Both the position numbers and the translations under genes were made by a program. Below are positions 1 to 8,408 of a DNA stretch of 64,000 bases, in pieces. The first letter of the stretch is position 1, and each line of letters begins with the position of its first letter. Under the pieces are notes generated by a model, which was not told the origin of the DNA, did no database searches, and was given only the letters and a program-made list of their open reading frames with translations. Source of the DNA: Parvularculaceae bacterium (GTDB lineage Bacteria; Pseudomonadota; Alphaproteobacteria; Caulobacterales; Parvularculaceae); NCBI GenBank assembly GCA_021776435.1, contig JAJFFW010000082.1, positions 1-64,000 on the forward strand. The letters are read 5' to 3'.

Positions 1-1962
1 TCACTGACACGCTAAACACTCTTCATAGTCTGTCTTGGCGGCGGCCTGCATCATGGCTTCAATGCCGACATTCTCCGCACCCGGTTCGCAGCTCATATCG
101 CGCGCCGCAACCGCGGCGTCTTCCGCCTTTTTGCTGTTGGCGAAGCTGGCGCGCTGCACCGATTTCGAGCGGCAATAGTAAAGCGACTTCATGCCTTTTT
201 CCCAAGCTGTCCAGTGCAGCATGTGGAGATCCCATTTATCAATATCGCCGGGCAGGAAGACATTGACCGACTGTCCCTGACAAATCAGCGGCGCACGATC
301 GGCGGCAAGATCAATCACCCAGCGCTGATCAATTTCAAACGCGGTTTTATAAACGTCTTTTTCTTCGTCGCTCAGGCAATCAAGATGCTGAACCGAACCT
401 TCATGCTCAAGAATCGACGTCCAAACTTCTTCCGTGTCTTGATCTTTTTTACCAAGCAGCGCCTGCAAAGCAATATTCTTAACTGTGAACGAGCCCGATA
501 GCGTCTTGTGGGTGAAGACATTGGCGGGGATCGGCTCAATACACGGACTGCAACCACCGCAGATGATCGAGATCGACGCGGTCGGCGCAATCGCCAGCTT
601 GTGCGAGAACCGCTGCTTCATACCCGCGTCGGCCGCGTCGGGGCAGGCCCCACGCTCTTCGGCGAGTGTGACAGAGGCCGCATCGGCGCCCATGCGGATA
701 TGCTTGAACAGCCGCATGTTCCACGACTTCGCCATCGCGGATTCGAAAGGAATATCCATCGACTGAAGGAAAGAATGGAACCCCATCAAGCCAAGCCCGA
801 CCGACCGTTCACGCATCGCCGAATAGCGCGCTTTGTCCATCGCAGCGGGGGCGCGATCGATGAAGTCCTGCAAAACATTGTCAAGAAAACGCATCACATC
901 TTCGATGAATTGGGGCTCGTCTTTCCATTCATTATAGGTCTCAGCATTCACCGACGAAAGACAGCACACGGCCGTTCTGTCTTCCCCCAAATGGTCGGGC
1001 CCAGTGTGAAGCATAATCTCCGAGCACAGATTGGAGGTCGAAACGTGGAGGCCAAGCTTTCTCTGATGCGCGGCCATCTGTTTGTTGACCGTGTCAGAGA
1101 ATAACAAATACGGCTCACCCGTTTGCAGACGAATTTCGAGAATTTTCTGCCAAAGCTTCCGCGCATTTATGGTGCGCATGACCTCCCCGGATTTGGGAGA
1201 GAGCAGTGGGAAGTCCGCATCTGCGGCCACGGCTTCCATGAATTCATCCGTGATGTTGACGCCGTGATGCAGGTTCAGCGACTTGCGGTTGAAATCCCCG
1301 GAAGGTTTGCGAATTTCGAGAAACTCTTCGATTTCCGGATGGTGCACATCAAGATAACACGCTGCCGACCCGCGCCGTAACGATCCTTGCGAAATCGCAA
1401 GCGTGAGGCTGTCCATTACGCGAATGAAGGGAATGATGCCGGACGTTGCGCCCGCGTGCTTCACCTTCTCACCGATTGAACGCACACCGCCCCAATAGGT
1501 GCCGATGCCGCCGCCATTTGAGGCCAAAGCCACATTTTCGTTCCAAGCGCCGACGATCCCGTCAAGCGAATCACCTACGGCATTCAGGAAGCAGGAAATC
1601 GGCAGGCCGCGATTCGCTCCGCCGTTTGAAAGGACGGGCGTGGCGGGCATGAACCAAAGTTTTGAAATGTAATCATAAATGCGCTGAGCGTGGTCGGCAT
1701 CGTCGCCGTAAGTGCGCGCGACTCGGGCAAACATGTCCTGAAACGACTCGCCTTCCAGCAGATAGCGATCTTCCATCACCTTTTTCCCGAATTCAGTCAG
1801 CAGCGCGTCGCGTGTGCGGTCAACAACAATATCGCGCACCACGCGCAGCTCTGGCCTGGACTTCGATTCGGCTTTGCCGATTTGTGGAGTCTTTAAGTTC
1901 CCGCTTGCATCACGGATATTTTGAGCGGCTTCAAGACCTTGGGCGGCTTCCTGCAACGACAT
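1..1962 (-). CDS. nrdA: Ribonucleoside-diphosphate reductase, alpha subunit (653 aa)
   Basis: Large catalytic subunit of class I ribonucleotide reductase, which reduces ribonucleotides to deoxyribonucleotides for DNA synthesis in the cytoplasm. Visible family hallmarks are the active-site cysteine in SCFLNAVGD, the region around SNLCSE, the PTASISIICG segment and a C-terminal CLACQ tail whose CxxC pair normally re-reduces the active site. The ORF extends upstream to about 2088, but I place the start at the ATG at 1962, preceded by a purine-rich GGGGAA, because MSLQEAAQ looks like a natural N-terminus and the upstream residues look like translated promoter. I see no clear ATP-cone. The stop codon is the first three bases of the window, so the gene is complete, but the expected nrdB lies outside the window. 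NrdR-like boxes lie 90-136 bases upstream. Confidence 0.93.
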   Translation of the reverse strand: MSLQEAAQGLEAAQNIRDASGNLKTPQIGKAESKSRPELRVVRDIVVDRTRDALLTEFGKKVMEDRYLLEGESFQDMFARVARTYGDDADHAQRIYDYISKLWFMPATPVLSNGGANRGLPISCFLNAVGDSLDGIVGAWNENVALASNGGGIGTYWGGVRSIGEKVKHAGATSGIIPFIRVMDSLTLAISQGSLRRGSAACYLDVHHPEIEEFLEIRKPSGDFNRKSLNLHHGVNITDEFMEAVAADADFPLLSPKSGEVMRTINARKLWQKILEIRLQTGEPYLLFSDTVNKQMAAHQRKLGLHVSTSNLCSEIMLHTGPDHLGEDRTAVCCLSSVNAETYNEWKDEPQFIEDVMRFLDNVLQDFIDRAPAAMDKARYSAMRERSVGLGLMGFHSFLQSMDIPFESAMAKSWNMRLFKHIRMGADAASVTLAEERGACPDAADAGMKQRFSHKLAIAPTASISIICGGCSPCIEPIPANVFTHKTLSGSFTVKNIALQALLGKKDQDTEEVWTSILEHEGSVQHLDCLSDEEKDVYKTAFEIDQRWVIDLAADRAPLICQGQSVNVFLPGDIDKWDLHMLHWTAWEKGMKSLYYCRSKSVQRASFANSKKAEDAAVAARDMSCEPGAENVGIEAMMQAAAKTDYEECLACQ

Positions 1963-2051
1963 CCAATATTCCCCGTTATTAGCCCTAAAAAGGCGTGCGA
2001 AAATCCCTTTGCCGGACAACCATTCTGGTCCGCTTCCGGCGCGGTTCGCTG

Positions 2052-2098
2052 TTCTTTGATGAAGTGTCGAGGTTGCCCGCCGACACAAGATATAGTGA
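2052..2098. promoter_or_regulatory. Putative tandem NrdR boxes upstream of nrdA
   Basis: Bases 2083-2098 read ACACAAGATATAGTGA and match the remembered NrdR consensus ACACTATATATAGTGT at 13 of 16 positions. A weaker copy, TTCTTTGATGAAGTGT at 2052-2067 (8 of 16), starts exactly 31 bases away, which is the three-helical-turn spacing expected for paired NrdR sites. The position 90-136 bases upstream of the chosen nrdA start suits repression by the ATP-cone/zinc-finger regulator NrdR. The strong box is fairly convincing; the weak one is supported mainly by its spacing. Confidence 0.6.
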
Positions 2099-2194
2099 TC
2101 GGACAGCCCGCCTACGTCAATATGAAGTTACAAACAGGTCATCTTTTTTTAGTTAACAGAGTCTTAACGTGGCGCACTTTGTGCGCTCTTTGCG

Positions 2195-3607
2195 TTATTT
2201 TTCGGCGTCCCCTTTGAGGTTAAAAAGGCTTCGTTTCGGCGCCGTTTTTCCGACATCACTTTTGACCGGCGGATCCATCCGCCAAGCCTTCGGGGCTGCT
2301 TGAAACCCCGGATCGATAAAATGCGCTGTGGTGTCACGGTGTCGCCAGTCAGGGTTGGCGACATCTTGCGCCTCCGTTTCGATAGCGTATCGATTCGCAT
2401 CACGGCCATCTGTTGAGAGCCGCCCAACCCGAGCACGAAAGACCTCAAGCGCATCCTCGATCCTTCTAATGACATCGACAGGCCGCGGGGCTTCACGCGC
2501 CGTAAACGCGGACCTCAGCGATTCGAGGGCTTCATCAATGCCCCGGTCATTCGCAACACTGGAAAAAGAGCGTGAAATGGCGTTCAAAATTAGACCTGAA
2601 ACCGCATACAGCACACCGCCCCCCAACAGCGCCACAACCGCCCAAGGATATTTGGCAATGGCGAGCGGAACGGCCGTTGCCTCGGGTGGTGGAGCGTATT
2701 GCAGGTAAATAAGCGCGGCGCCAGCAAGAAAGCCAAAAATGAAGACAAGAGCGCCCGGCGGCGGCGGCGGGATCGTAATCAATGCATAGGATCGCAAAAA
2801 GCCCCTAAACTTCAGGGCGGCCTCTCCATGTTCGGTTTCCGTGAGAAAGCCAAGTTCGCGGAAAAATGCCTGTGCTTCTAATGCGGTTAAATGAGCGCTC
2901 GAAAGATCGATCACTGCATCTGCCGGGTTCCTTCGTTCATCCATGTTGTGACGAAGAATATCGAGCGCATCGTCGAATTCCTTTGATTCGTTAGCTATTG
3001 TGACACCTAACTCCTCACCGCAAGCTCGCAGATTTGCGTTATCCGCACCCCCCATATAAGCAACCAGAGCCGCCGTCAGTATGGCCGCCCCGACACCGAA
3101 TGATCCGACAATGATAAACGTCTGCATAAGAACGGTGGCGTCTGAAATTTGAATACCGAAAGCGAGCGCGTCTTGTGTTGAGCGTGCATGAGAAACTTCA
3201 AAAAATAACCACCCCGCTATCGCAAGCCAACCAAGACCAATCACGAAGCGAAAGAACTGGGTCGCGAATGAGACTCCGCCTTCGTTACGGTCAGATACAG
3301 CCGCACTTACACAGAGTGCGCCGGTGCGAAGCCCCTCCCGCCGCTCGACGATGGCGCGGGCGCTGGATTCAAGGCGGGCCGCGAGCGCGTCGCCGTTACC
3401 ATCATTATGATGACAGTTTTCAATTGCAGAACTGGAACTTTCCAGAGAGTCGGCTGGCCCCAAACCAAACCCGTTACGAGCGGTTTCATGGGTAGCGGGC
3501 CACAATAGCTGACGCAGAGTTCTAAATAGGTTTGAGGGCGTTCCCTCGCGCTGTCGAACACGCAAACGACCGGATTCGTCCGGGAATTTGTCCGCTTTGG
3601 AACCCAT
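2195..3607 (-). CDS. Hypothetical membrane protein with four predicted TM segments (470 aa)
   Basis: I do not recognise this protein. An ATG exists at 3658, but the ATG at 3607 follows a perfect GGAGG with good spacing, so I use 3607 (MGSKADKFPDESGR). After a charged N-terminal region of about 110 residues come two hydrophobic segments (FVIGLGWLAIAGWLFF and TFIIVGSFGVGAAILTAALV), a hydrophilic domain of about 100 residues, two more hydrophobic segments around PPPPPGALVFIFGFLAGAAL and the YPWAVVALLGGGVLYAV stretch, then a polar C-terminal tail. The layout suggests an inner-membrane protein with cytoplasmic domains. It precedes nrdA on the same strand across a 232-base gap containing the NrdR-like boxes, so co-transcription is not implied. 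Confidence 0.75.
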   Translation of the reverse strand: MGSKADKFPDESGRLRVRQREGTPSNLFRTLRQLLWPATHETARNGFGLGPADSLESSSSAIENCHHNDGNGDALAARLESSARAIVERREGLRTGALCVSAAVSDRNEGGVSFATQFFRFVIGLGWLAIAGWLFFEVSHARSTQDALAFGIQISDATVLMQTFIIVGSFGVGAAILTAALVAYMGGADNANLRACGEELGVTIANESKEFDDALDILRHNMDERRNPADAVIDLSSAHLTALEAQAFFRELGFLTETEHGEAALKFRGFLRSYALITIPPPPPGALVFIFGFLAGAALIYLQYAPPPEATAVPLAIAKYPWAVVALLGGGVLYAVSGLILNAISRSFSSVANDRGIDEALESLRSAFTAREAPRPVDVIRRIEDALEVFRARVGRLSTDGRDANRYAIETEAQDVANPDWRHRDTTAHFIDPGFQAAPKAWRMDPPVKSDVGKTAPKRSLFNLKGDAEK

Positions 3608-3837
3608 AAACCTCCCCACTGGTTTCGACGGATTCACATTACCAGAAAAACGCGTCAACGTTAATCCTGCGTTCCATTACAATGCGCCAAATTTTTGATT
3701 CAACCTGTAGAGTCAAGTGACCACGTCAATAGCTTTTGTGGAATTGCCTTTTTTTCTCCACCACGTTGGCGTCTGATTGCAGGTTCAACAGTTTACGGCG
3801 AAATTCCTCAATCCGTCTGCAGAAAACCAACCGCTGT

Positions 3838-4323
3838 TCAGACCCATCCAAATCGCTTTCCCAGCAGCTCATCCAGGGAGTATTTCCCCGGACCGCGCGC
3901 GAGAATCAGGAGCAGCGGCGCCGTCCAAAGAAGGTGCGTTGACCAGTTGCCACTTGGTTTTAACAAGTCGCCAGGAAAAACGTAGAATTGAATAAACGCA
4001 GTCATCCCTAACAAGCCAAGGGCGCCAAATCGCGTTCCAATTCCGAAGAGCAGCATCAGCGGAAGGAAGAACTCGCCGATCGCTGCGAAGTGAGTCATAG
4101 CCGGAGCGATAGGAGCTGGTATTCCGTATACGTTTTCAAAAAGATAGTATTTCTTCTCGGCGACGTTAAATATATTCCACTTGACGCCGAGGATCGCGCT
4201 CCCATCAAGCTTGCTTTGACCTGAACGCCAAAAGTCTATCGACCCCGCAAAACGCGCGACAAACGCTAACACGGCATAGGGTATAGCCTCCGCATAGCGG
4301 ACAAATTGTTTGTAAATATTCAT
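3838..4323 (-). CDS. DoxX family membrane protein, BufD-like (161 aa)
   Basis: Small inner-membrane protein with about four hydrophobic helices, the DoxX architecture. The N-terminal FVARFAGSIDFWRSGQSKLD and central FLPLMLLFGIGTRFGALGLLG are typical of the family. The ATG at 4323 follows AGGGAAA. It is the last gene of a tight four-gene unit, 24 bases after the DUF2063 gene. DoxX proteins recur as the fourth member of bufferin (buf) and hvf operons, and the context assigns it there rather than to the thiosulfate:quinone oxidoreductases for which the family is named. Its role in the pathway is unclear; membrane redox or export support is an inference. Confidence 0.85.
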   Translation of the reverse strand: MNIYKQFVRYAEAIPYAVLAFVARFAGSIDFWRSGQSKLDGSAILGVKWNIFNVAEKKYYLFENVYGIPAPIAPAMTHFAAIGEFFLPLMLLFGIGTRFGALGLLGMTAFIQFYVFPGDLLKPSGNWSTHLLWTAPLLLILARGPGKYSLDELLGKRFGWV

Positions 4324-4347
4324 GATTTTAATTTCCCTGGCAGCTCT

Positions 4348-5109
4348 TTAACACTCAACACCCACGATCACCTGATGTTCAAATAGTGCTTTAAATACAG
4401 CCTGCGGATCAAGGCTCGACTCGAATTCCATACCCGCCTCGATCGCCGCATCGATACGATCACCTTTGGAAATACGCTTCATTGCCGCGAATTCGCCGGA
4501 TGACAAAGTCGAGACTATTACGTTACGTGATGGTCGTACAATGATAACCTGCTCTGATCCCTCGACCGATATTTTGGGAGGATCTGCATGCGCCTTATTG
4601 TGGCGCCAGATCGAAGCGACCGGATAGGGCGAGGCGAGCAACCGCAATGAAGGATGAAGCACTAGCCGCAGCCGGCCCGGATCATCACCGGCGGCGGCGA
4701 TTACCGTGTCCGTGGCAAGCGGGTCCGCATCGGGCGCGTGATAGGCGTCAAGCCAGGCGATTTCGAAACGGGCGACATCAGCGAGATAGGGAATGTTTCG
4801 CGCCGGCTCGAACCCTTCGAGAAATTCCGGCAGGACGTCTCCATACCGCATAATGAGCTGCGAACTCGGCGGATGTTCATGGAAATATTCATGCGTGAGG
4901 AATTTGAAAAAACCATCGCCAACCAGTTTTTCCACAACAGGAAATTTGGCGCCAAGCGCGCAGGTCAAGGCCGAACGCACATTGTTGCGATAGATCGCCA
5001 GTCCGGCCTCAACACCGGCGGGATCGCCGATAAAAACCGGCGCGCTTTTAACCGGTCCGCGCGCCAGAAGCGCTTGCGAGAATATGTCGAAATAATCCCT
5101 GTCAGACAT
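4348..5109 (-). CDS. DUF2063 / HvfC-BufC family RiPP-maturation partner (253 aa)
   Basis: Member of the DUF2063 family that pairs with DUF692 enzymes, as MbnC does with MbnB in methanobactin maturation. The N-terminus (FSQALLARGPVKSAPV followed by GLAIYRNNVRSALTCALGAKFPV) carries the family IYRNN pattern. The start at 5109 (MSDRDYFD) overlaps the end of the DUF692 gene by 8 bases, implying translational coupling; a longer ORF to 5148 has no better signal. Known partners form a stable complex with the DUF692 protein and help present the precursor leader. Function here rests on family and operon. Confidence 0.87.
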   Translation of the reverse strand: MSDRDYFDIFSQALLARGPVKSAPVFIGDPAGVEAGLAIYRNNVRSALTCALGAKFPVVEKLVGDGFFKFLTHEYFHEHPPSSQLIMRYGDVLPEFLEGFEPARNIPYLADVARFEIAWLDAYHAPDADPLATDTVIAAAGDDPGRLRLVLHPSLRLLASPYPVASIWRHNKAHADPPKISVEGSEQVIIVRPSRNVIVSTLSSGEFAAMKRISKGDRIDAAIEAGMEFESSLDPQAVFKALFEHQVIVGVEC

Positions 5110-5980
5110 TTCCAGTGACTCGTTTGTGCTCACCCATCGCTCCCGCATCCTTCATCCATGCACTCGCTCTGGCCGCTTCTTCGAGCAAGATAGTGAAGTC
5201 GGGCACGTCGGTGTCCCATTCTATAAGGGTTGGCTTAGGTCCCGAGCAAGCGATGAACCGCTTGTAAAGCGCACTTACTTCGTTGCACACGGGTGATCCA
5301 TGATTGTCGACCCTGATGTCATAACCGTCCAGATGATCGAGCGCATGCCCCGCCAGATGGATTTCGCCAACATGCTCCGAATCAATCGAATCAACAAAAG
5401 CCTCGGCGTCGAAGTTCAAATTGCAGGCGCTCACATAGGCGTTGTTAACGTCGAACAGGATTCCGCAACCCGTGTGGCGCACAAGCTCGTTGAGCACTTC
5501 CGGCAAAGGGATTTCCGCCCCGCTATTTAAATATTGCGACGGGTTTTCAATCAGAATGCGCCGGCCCAGGACGTTTTGCGTCTGATCGACATTGTCGCAA
5601 AGACGGCAGAACGTCTCTTTCGTGATCGGCGGCGCGAGAAGGTCGTGATAATAGGTCCCGTTGTAGACGCACCAAGCGAGATGTTCGGATACGATCGCCG
5701 GGTTGTAACGGTCGACAACGGTCTTCAGCCGCGCCAAGTGATCCTTGCTAAGAGGATCAAGCCCTGCCAATGACAGGCTCACGCCGTGCACGGTTATTGG
5801 AAACTGCTCGCGAATAGCTGAAAGCCAGGCGTGGGGCGGCCCTCCCGCACCCATAAAATTTTCCGCATGCACCTCAAAAAAATCGACGCCTGCTGGCCGC
5901 GCTAGCGCCTCTTTATAGTGGGAGGGTTTGAGACCGACCCCGACGCTATGCGCCGGGATCGAACGTTCGGTTTGTGTCAT
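5102..5980 (-). CDS. DUF692 multinuclear iron RiPP-modifying enzyme, HvfB/BufB-like (292 aa)
   Basis: TIM-barrel, metal-dependent oxidative enzyme of the DUF692 (MbnB/TglH/HvfB) family, which rewrites cysteine residues of a precursor peptide using an iron cluster. Likely metal ligands are visible across the protein: EVHAENFM, HGVSLSL, SEHLAWC, LIENPSQYL, DVNNAYVSA, HLAGH, VDNHGSPV and TLIEWDTDVP. The length is usual for the family. The ATG at 5980 lies 2 bases after the stop of the precursor gene, and the 3' end overlaps the DUF2063 gene. Homologues install thiooxazole or oxazolone-thioamide groups; which chemistry happens here cannot be read from sequence. Confidence 0.93.
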   Translation of the reverse strand: MTQTERSIPAHSVGVGLKPSHYKEALARPAGVDFFEVHAENFMGAGGPPHAWLSAIREQFPITVHGVSLSLAGLDPLSKDHLARLKTVVDRYNPAIVSEHLAWCVYNGTYYHDLLAPPITKETFCRLCDNVDQTQNVLGRRILIENPSQYLNSGAEIPLPEVLNELVRHTGCGILFDVNNAYVSACNLNFDAEAFVDSIDSEHVGEIHLAGHALDHLDGYDIRVDNHGSPVCNEVSALYKRFIACSGPKPTLIEWDTDVPDFTILLEEAARASAWMKDAGAMGEHKRVTGNV

Positions 5981-5982
5981 TG

Positions 5983-6279
5983 TTAGGCGTTCGGAAGGTC
6001 ACGTTCTAGCGCGTCGGGGCTGCCTGTACGCCCGCCAGGCAGGCTGATGCTTTCGCATGCCCCCGAAGGAACCAGACTCCAGGCATTACCCTGGTAATCT
6101 ATGGTTGAGGTGCCTTCACACGTCGTGCCCGGTCCAGCGGCACAGTCATTTTCACCCGCAAGCGACACGCCAAAGCATTTATCCATACCCTCTGCAGAAG
6201 CGGGCGCGGACGCGACAAGTGACGCGGCTGCTGTGAATGAGGCGGCGAGAACGGTTTTCGTGAGAGTGGCTTTCTTCAT
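5983..6279 (-). CDS. DUF2282 bufferin-type RiPP precursor, HvfA/BufA-like (98 aa)
   Basis: Small secreted cysteine-containing precursor peptide. The ATG at 6279 follows AAGGAGA; residues 1-29 are a clean Sec signal peptide ending APASA. The mature part has four cysteines, in KCFG, ENDC, GTTCEG and SGAC, the arrangement of bufferins. The middle pair is, from memory, the reported site of thiooxazole formation that makes these peptides copper-binding. The charged C-terminus ([10 protein letters not shown]) is unlikely to be modified. It is first in the precursor-DUF692-DUF2063-DoxX unit, with a 2-base gap to the next gene. Copper or iron stress control would be expected but no recognisable operator is visible. 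Confidence 0.9.
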   Translation of the reverse strand: MKKATLTKTVLAASFTAAASLVASAPASAEGMDKCFGVSLAGENDCAAGPGTTCEGTSTIDYQGNAWSLVPSGACESISLPGGRTGSPDALERDLPNA

Positions 6280-6425
6280 AGAGTTCTTGTCTCCTTGGGT
6301 TGTGGGTTCCCGGCAGGATTTACTCAACATCGCCGGACAAGGGTGAGGTAACAGCCGTTCACTCAGTATACAATTCACATAACCTCACGAGCGAGTGAGC
6401 GAGACTTTATCCAGATTTTCAGAAC

Positions 6426-8234
6426 CTACCTGCCTTCCAGAGATTCGCGTTTAACTTCCAAAACCAACCACTCTTCTTCCGCCGCACAAAGACTATTCTG
6501 TGCAATATCAAGTGTTTTCACAGCTTTCTCAAATGCGTGTCTATCTCGTTCATAAAGATTTTGATCATCGAGCTTTAATTTCAATTCCGCGATTATTTCT
6601 TCTAGACCCGCAATGCGATCAGGTAATCTTTCAAGGGCATATTGCTCCTTATAACTGAGCTTTGCCGTCGTGGGCTTCAAAACCACGGGGGTCTTCTTGT
6701 GCAAGCTTGCGCCAGCTTTCCAGGGCGGCAAACTGCTTTCGGGTTTGACGAAGGAGAGCATATCAGAATATCCGCCGACATATTCACACCAACGCCCTTC
6801 GGGGCTACGAGTATCCGGCGCGACAACAGAGGTGACAGTACGATCAAGAAAACTTCTGTCATGACTAACTAGAAGCAACGTGCCCGAATACCCTGCAAGC
6901 AGTTCCTCAAGAAGGTCGAGTGTTTCCAGATCGAGATCATTGGTTGGTTCATCAAGGATCAGCAAGTTCGATGGTTTTGCAAGCGCCGCCGCCAGCGCCA
7001 ATCGCCCGCGCTCTCCTCCCGAAAGCGAACGAACGGGCGCCCGCCACTGTTCAGGCGCAAACAGAAAATCCTTTAGATAAGTCGCTGCATGGCGTTTTTC
7101 GCCAGCAATCGTCACCCAATCGCCACGCCCATCCGTTATCGCATCCGCAACCCGCATGTCAGGCTCGAGACTGGCGCGACGTTGGTCTAAAGACACGGTT
7201 TCCAAATGGGTCCCCAGACGAACAATGCCCTTATCAGGCGTTAATGCGCCGCTCAGCAGATTAATGAGCGTTGTCTTGCCAGCGCCATTTGGCCCCACAA
7301 ATCCAACTCGATCACCACGTGAAATCTCAATCGAAAAGTCCTGCACCACCGCACGACCATCAAATTCTTTTGACAGATTTTCTGCAACAATTACCCGTTT
7401 TCCGGATCCTTTCCCTTCATTCAGTGAAAACTTCACTTTCCCCGTCGCAAGGTGCGCCTCACGACGCTCTGTACGCATTGTATCAAGCTCACGCATACGC
7501 CGCACATTACGGCGCCGCCGAGCAGTAACGCCATACCGAACCCAATGCTCCTCAGAAACGATTTTCCGATCTAGCTTATGGCGAGCAATCTCTTCTTCCT
7601 CCAACACTTTGTCGCGCCAGGATTCGAAGCGGGAAAAACCCACACCAGTCGTTCGCGTCTCACCTCTATCAATCCATACCGTCTTTGTAGAGAGTCTTTC
7701 AAGAAATTTCCGATCATGACTAATTAGCACCAACGCGGCACGCGTTGTGGCAAGTCGATCTTCAAGTTTGGCAATCGCCGGTAGATCGAGATGGTTGGTG
7801 GGCTCATCCAATAAAAGAATATCCGGCGCCCCCGCTAAAGCGCGCGCTATGGCGGCGCGGCGCGCCTCACCACCGGAAAGTGTTTCACATATTAAGTCTG
7901 GCGACAGACCGAGTTCGTTGAGCTCTCGTACGATTTCATGCTGGTCCAAACCGAGCGGCAAATCAGTCAAAACGTAATCACCAACAGTCTTGAAACCAGA
8001 AAGATCTGGCTCCTGCGGCAGGTAGCTCACCCGCGTTCCGGGACTTACAAACCGGTCGCCTGTGTCAGCTTCAACGGACCCTGCCGCAATTCTTAACAAA
8101 GTGGATTTTCCCGACCCGTTGCGCCCCACGAGCGCTATTCGGTCACGAGGGTCAATTGTCAGCGAGGCGCCTTTGAACAGCGGTGCGCCTCCAAAGGTAA
8201 GCCGTATATCGGCGAGGTAAAGAAGTGGCGGCAT
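6426..8234 (-). CDS. uup: ABC-F family ATPase Uup (602 aa)
   Basis: Soluble tandem ATPase of the ABC-F group, acting on ribosomes or nucleic acid rather than in transport. Two nucleotide-binding domains are complete: Walker A GRNGSGKST near residue 37 with LSGGE and LLLDEPTNHLDL, and a second Walker A GPNGAGKT with LSGGERGRLALA and LILDEPTNDLDL. The last 70 residues (YKEQYALERLPDRIAGLE onward) form a C-terminal coiled coil, the feature that separates Uup from EttA. No transmembrane domain is present. It runs divergently from the regulator gene starting at 8409; the intergenic region carries a repeated operator-like motif. Confidence 0.93.
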   Translation of the reverse strand: MPPLLYLADIRLTFGGAPLFKGASLTIDPRDRIALVGRNGSGKSTLLRIAAGSVEADTGDRFVSPGTRVSYLPQEPDLSGFKTVGDYVLTDLPLGLDQHEIVRELNELGLSPDLICETLSGGEARRAAIARALAGAPDILLLDEPTNHLDLPAIAKLEDRLATTRAALVLISHDRKFLERLSTKTVWIDRGETRTTGVGFSRFESWRDKVLEEEEIARHKLDRKIVSEEHWVRYGVTARRRRNVRRMRELDTMRTERREAHLATGKVKFSLNEGKGSGKRVIVAENLSKEFDGRAVVQDFSIEISRGDRVGFVGPNGAGKTTLINLLSGALTPDKGIVRLGTHLETVSLDQRRASLEPDMRVADAITDGRGDWVTIAGEKRHAATYLKDFLFAPEQWRAPVRSLSGGERGRLALAAALAKPSNLLILDEPTNDLDLETLDLLEELLAGYSGTLLLVSHDRSFLDRTVTSVVAPDTRSPEGRWCEYVGGYSDMLSFVKPESSLPPWKAGASLHKKTPVVLKPTTAKLSYKEQYALERLPDRIAGLEEIIAELKLKLDDQNLYERDRHAFEKAVKTLDIAQNSLCAAEEEWLVLEVKRESLEGR

Positions 8235-8350
8235 CAGTAATAATCAACAATTGGTTTTTTGGATCGAAAATTTCCTGGTGGATATTCGTGTGTAAGAGTG
8301 CATGTGCTTCTCGGCAATCATTCCACATTTACTCAAAAGGCAATATTTTG

Positions 8351-8396
8351 TTACAATTTACGTGACAATGTTAACGTGAGTTACATTTCACGGGAC
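8351..8396. promoter_or_regulatory. Triplicated ACGTGA-type motif, candidate operator of the 8409 regulator
   Basis: Two related 16-mers lie 30 bases apart, TTACAATTTACGTGAC at 8351-8366 and TTACATTTCACGGGAC at 8381-8396. A middle TTAACGTGAG stands at 8371-8380. The ACGTGA or ACGGGA cores start at 8360, 8374 and 8390, that is 14 and 16 bases apart. The array ends 13 bases before the ATG of a Cro/CI-like protein and sits in the divergent gap with uup, a natural place for autoregulation. Binding is inferred from repetition and position only. Confidence 0.45.
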
Positions 8397-8408
8397 GAAA
8401 AGATAGGA

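Noticed and set aside
508-1104. Long plus-strand frame antisense to nrdA
   Set aside because: Shadow frame of a highly conserved gene, with no ribosome site or recognisable protein.
6300-6360. SigF-type ECF promoter (GTAACC / CGAA) before the bufferin precursor gene
   Set aside because: Only GTTACC with a CGAT at a wrong, shorter spacing was found, so the match is not good enough.
6391-6410. Terminator after uup based on CTCAC/GTGAG pairing
   Set aside because: The stem is only five bases with no following T tract on the minus strand.
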